Of a stretch of 64,000 nucleotides of DNA, positions 61,379 through 64,000 are shown one piece after another; position 1 is the stretch's first letter, and each line of letters begins with the position of its first letter. The translations under genes and the position numbers were made by a program. The DNA comes from Flavobacterium lacisediminis. GTDB taxonomy: Bacteria > Bacteroidota > Bacteroidia > Flavobacteriales > Flavobacteriaceae. The notes under the pieces were generated by a model that was not told the origin of the DNA, searched no databases, and saw only the letters and a program-made list of their open reading frames with translations. The stretch lies in assembly GCF_025909975.1 (NCBI RefSeq), contig NZ_JAPCIO010000002.1:434001-498000 (forward strand), read 5' to 3'.

Positions 61379-64000
61379 GTGAAAATATATTTTAGTATAT
61401 TATTCTTAATGTCAATGTTGGTTTCACATGCTCAAGGTGAAGCCAACATTTGGTATTTTGGTCAAAATGCAGGTTTAGATTTTAATAGTGGTGTTCCTAT
61501 AACTTTAACTAATGGGCAGTTAGTTACTGATGAAGGTTGTGCAACCATTTCAAATTCAAGTGGTCAATTGTTGTTTTATACAGATGGTGTTACCGTTTAC
61601 AACAAGAATCATACTATAATGGTGAATGGCACGGGTTTATTAGGGCATTCTTCAAGTATGCAATCAGCTACAATAGTTCCTAAGCCAGGCTCAAGTAATT
61701 TGTTTTATATTTTTACGACTGATGCTGAAACACTTCCAAATGGTTTTAGATATTCTGTAGTGGATATGAATTTGGATGGAGGAAACGGAGCTGTAACATC
61801 TGCAAAAAATATATTAGTATATACTCCAACCACTGAAAGTTTAGGAATTACCAAACATGCTAATGGGATTGATTTTTGGGTTGTTACTCATGAGTGGAAT
61901 AATAATAATTTTAATGCTCATTTATTAACTGCATCAGGCTTAAGCAGTGTTCCTGTTACTACATCAATAGGTTTGCCAATATCTGGTGGCAGTGGATTTG
62001 AAGCTGCTGGATCATTAAAATTATCTCCTTCGGGTTCAAAATTAGCTATAACAAGTGTTTCCGATTTTGCACAGTTATATGATTTTGATGCAAACACAGG
62101 TGTGCTTTCAAATGTTATAACTTTAACCACTGAAGCTGGTGAATTATCAGGAATTGCTTTTTCTCCTGACGAATCTTTATTGTATATTTCCAATAGTTTT
62201 GGTAAAATTCATCAATTTAACTTAAATGCTGCTGATATACCAAACTCTATTATTACGATATACAATGGTGGTTGGATTCCTCCAATAGGTCAAATGCAAG
62301 TCGGTCCAGATAATAAGATATATGTAGCTGTTAACAACAGAACAAAATTAGGAGTAATAAATAACCCAAATATTCTAGGTTTAGGATGTAATTTTGTTTT
62401 AGATGGAATTGATTTGTCAGGAAGATTGAGCAAATTAGGTCTACCATCTTTTAATCAATCATTTTTTGCTCCAAGTATAAGGTTTCAAAACTCATGTGTA
62501 GGAGAGGTAACACAATTCCAATTAGGAAATGCAACAGCAACAAGTGCTATATGGAATTTTGGCGATGGAAATACCTCAAATAGTTTATCACCAATTCATA
62601 CTTATACAGCGCCAGGAACTTATACAGTTTCGGTTACAGCAACAAGTAGTAGTGGAACTGGAGTTACTACTAGAGATATTATAATTTCTGCAGTTCCCAC
62701 AGCAACACAACCTAACAATATTTCGATTTGTGATGACAACAATGATGGTTTCTATAATTTTGATTTAACGTCACGAAAATCAGCTATTTTAAACGGTCAA
62801 TCAGAATCGCAATTTAATGTGCGTTATTTTGCTAATGCTACAAATTATTCGAACAATGTTGTAATTGCTAATCCTACAAGTTTTCCTAATACAACAGCTT
62901 ATCAAAGTCAAACGATTATTGCAGAAGTTTATAATATTGCTAATCCAAATTGTAAAACAACAACAACATTTGATATTCAAGTTTTTGAAAGTCCAAGACC
63001 AAGTTTATCAGTTTCGCCAATTCAAATTTGTGACAATACTTCTTTTGGCACCGATACAGATGGCAGAGTAGTTTTTAATTTGACTAGTAGACAAGGCGCT
63101 ATTTTGAATGGTCAGTCATCAACTAATTTTACAGTTTCATATTATAAAGATGCAGCTTTAACCGATTTAATTAGTAACCCAACAACCTATGTAAATTCAA
63201 ATCTACAAGAAACTATTTATGTGAAAGTAGCGAATAACCAAAATACAACTTGTTTTGCTACTACTTCGTTTCAAATAGAAGTATTTAGTTTGCCTGTCAT
63301 TATTACCGTTGCTAGTTTAAAACAATGTGATGATAATAATGATGGTTATAGCGCTTTTAATTTAACTCAAGCAAATGCTTTGTTAGTTGGAGCAACTTCA
63401 GGTTTAACTTTTTCCTATTTTGAAACATCTACTGAGGCACAAAGCAATACAAACTCGATACCAAATTTTACAGCTTACACCAATCAAACCGTAAGTACAG
63501 ATCAAGTATTTGTAAGAGTTCAAAATAGTAATGGTTGTTTTAGAGTTGCAACTTTAAATTTAGTCGTTTCAACCACTCAAATATCGAATTTAATTCAAGA
63601 ACATTTTTATGTTTGCGATGATGTAGCTTCCGGTTCCATTACTGATGGAATTGCTACTTTTGATTTCAGTAGTGCCAATGCACAAATAGCTTCACAATAT
63701 CCTAGCGGACAATTGTTAGATATAACTTATTACAGAAATATTGCAGACGCATTAGCAGAACAAAATGCCATAATAGACATTTCACATTATACGAATATTG
63801 GTTATCCAAATACTCAAAATATTTACGTCCGTGTGGATAGCCAACTCAATAACGAGTGTATTGGTTTAGGACATCACATAACATTACATGTAGAAAGAAT
63901 TCCAATCATTCAACCTCGAACTTATTCTCAGTGTGATGATAATCACGATGGATTTTTTGCATTTAATATCACTAATTTACAATCCGATATTTTAAACGGA
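61379..64000 (+). CDS. Large secreted PKD/tandem-repeat surface protein, 3' end outside window
   Basis: Open from a GTG at 61379 to the window edge, 874 residues so far. Signal peptide (about 1-19, ending SHAQ); a propeller-like N-terminal part (about 20-375; SPSGSKLAITSVSDFAQLYDF, SPDESLLYISNSFGKIH); a PKD domain (about 378-430; WNFGDGNTSNSLSPIHTY); then tandem repeats of about 100 residues, each starting with a Cys-Asp-rich loop (CDDNNDG, CDNTSFGTDTDG, CDDNNDG, CDDVASGSITDG, CDDNHDG) and a FNL/FDL-type strand. Such proteins in flavobacteria end in a gliding-motility/T9SS type B domain, which would lie beyond the window. Confidence 0.85.
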   Translation, partial: MKIYFSILFLMSMLVSHAQGEANIWYFGQNAGLDFNSGVPITLTNGQLVTDEGCATISNSSGQLLFYTDGVTVYNKNHTIMVNGTGLLGHSSSMQSATIVPKPGSSNLFYIFTTDAETLPNGFRYSVVDMNLDGGNGAVTSAKNILVYTPTTESLGITKHANGIDFWVVTHEWNNNNFNAHLLTASGLSSVPVTTSIGLPISGGSGFEAAGSLKLSPSGSKLAITSVSDFAQLYDFDANTGVLSNVITLTTEAGELSGIAFSPDESLLYISNSFGKIHQFNLNAADIPNSIITIYNGGWIPPIGQMQVGPDNKIYVAVNNRTKLGVINNPNILGLGCNFVLDGIDLSGRLSKLGLPSFNQSFFAPSIRFQNSCVGEVTQFQLGNATATSAIWNFGDGNTSNSLSPIHTYTAPGTYTVSVTATSSSGTGVTTRDIIISAVPTATQPNNISICDDNNDGFYNFDLTSRKSAILNGQSESQFNVRYFANATNYSNNVVIANPTSFPNTTAYQSQTIIAEVYNIANPNCKTTTTFDIQVFESPRPSLSVSPIQICDNTSFGTDTDGRVVFNLTSRQGAILNGQSSTNFTVSYYKDAALTDLISNPTTYVNSNLQETIYVKVANNQNTTCFATTSFQIEVFSLPVIITVASLKQCDDNNDGYSAFNLTQANALLVGATSGLTFSYFETSTEAQSNTNSIPNFTAYTNQTVSTDQVFVRVQNSNGCFRVATLNLVVSTTQISNLIQEHFYVCDDVASGSITDGIATFDFSSANAQIASQYPSGQLLDITYYRNIADALAEQNAIIDISHYTNIGYPNTQNIYVRVDSQLNNECIGLGHHITLHVERIPIIQPRTYSQCDDNHDGFFAFNITNLQSDILNG

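Noticed and set aside
62865..63071. A 68-codon frame inside the large surface protein gene
   Set aside because: It is an alternative frame of the repeat region with low-complexity residues and no start context.
1..64000. CRISPR arrays, tRNA or rRNA genes
   Set aside because: No regularly spaced direct repeats of 24-40 bp, no tRNA-like cloverleaf or GTTC-AA-TC T-arm, and no rRNA-like stretch was seen by eye; a weak tRNA could be missed without a tool.

Overview
The window is chromosomal DNA of a flavobacterium (Bacteroidota, family Flavobacteriaceae; a Flavobacterium-like genus fits best). The evidence is low GC, promoters of the Bacteroidota type (TTG, about 19 bp, TAnnTTTG), almost no Shine-Dalgarno sites, type IX secretion (T9SS) sorting domains, SusC-like and BtuB-like TonB receptors, DUF4199/DUF4252/DUF5777 proteins, an ECF sigma factor and a carotenoid cluster.

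Regions 1-44.8 kb are mostly core genome. A leftward unit holds a ZapB-like coiled-coil protein, ZapA, a 6S RNA and RNase Y (cut by the left edge). Then come an M23 peptidase, a TonB receptor and a lipoprotein; an MsbA-like exporter, a phosphosugar mutase and a glycosyltransferase; L31, a GlmU-like enzyme, MtaB, a lytic transglycosylase; L34 (53 aa) and CarB. A short accessory island (23.9-25.6 kb) follows. A redox-flavoured envelope locus (YceI, cytochrome c, OB-fold, ankyrin, DOMON-T9SS, DUF5777) lies at 26.5-30.0 kb. At 30.0-33.3 kb are a thioesterase, RmuC, an orphan structured-RNA candidate and a pseudouridine synthase.

A vitamin B12 block occupies 33.3-38.8 kb: an ABC importer (ATPase, permease, binding lipoprotein) diverges from a TonB receptor that sits behind a cobalamin riboswitch. 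After an ECF sigma/DUF4252 operon comes a carotenoid operon (crtI-crtB-crtZ) preceded by its MerR-B12 regulator. That regulator carries the full CarH photoreceptor signature, and repeated TTTTGTTTAACAAAA-like boxes overlap the promoters of crtI and carH. B12 uptake and a B12-based light switch are therefore close neighbours.

From about 44.8 kb the DNA is accessory. An integrative mobilizable element (tyrosine integrase, unknown 396-aa cargo, excisionase-like HTH, replication-initiation-like HTH, DnaC-like ATPase, MobC, MobA, two membrane-anchored helpers, one very acidic protein) ends near a large nested inverted repeat at 51.6-51.7 kb. I found no att direct repeats, so its true limits are open.

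Next is a LuxR-type response regulator without a kinase, a 15-bp palindrome, a small YD-repeat/T9SS protein and a 2328-aa SpvB/FG-GAP/RHS protein. The C-terminal tail of the RHS protein has a His...Cys arrangement suggesting a permuted papain-like toxin domain, with a possible immunity gene directly behind it. The window ends inside a large PKD/tandem-repeat surface protein. No tRNA, rRNA or CRISPR array was seen.
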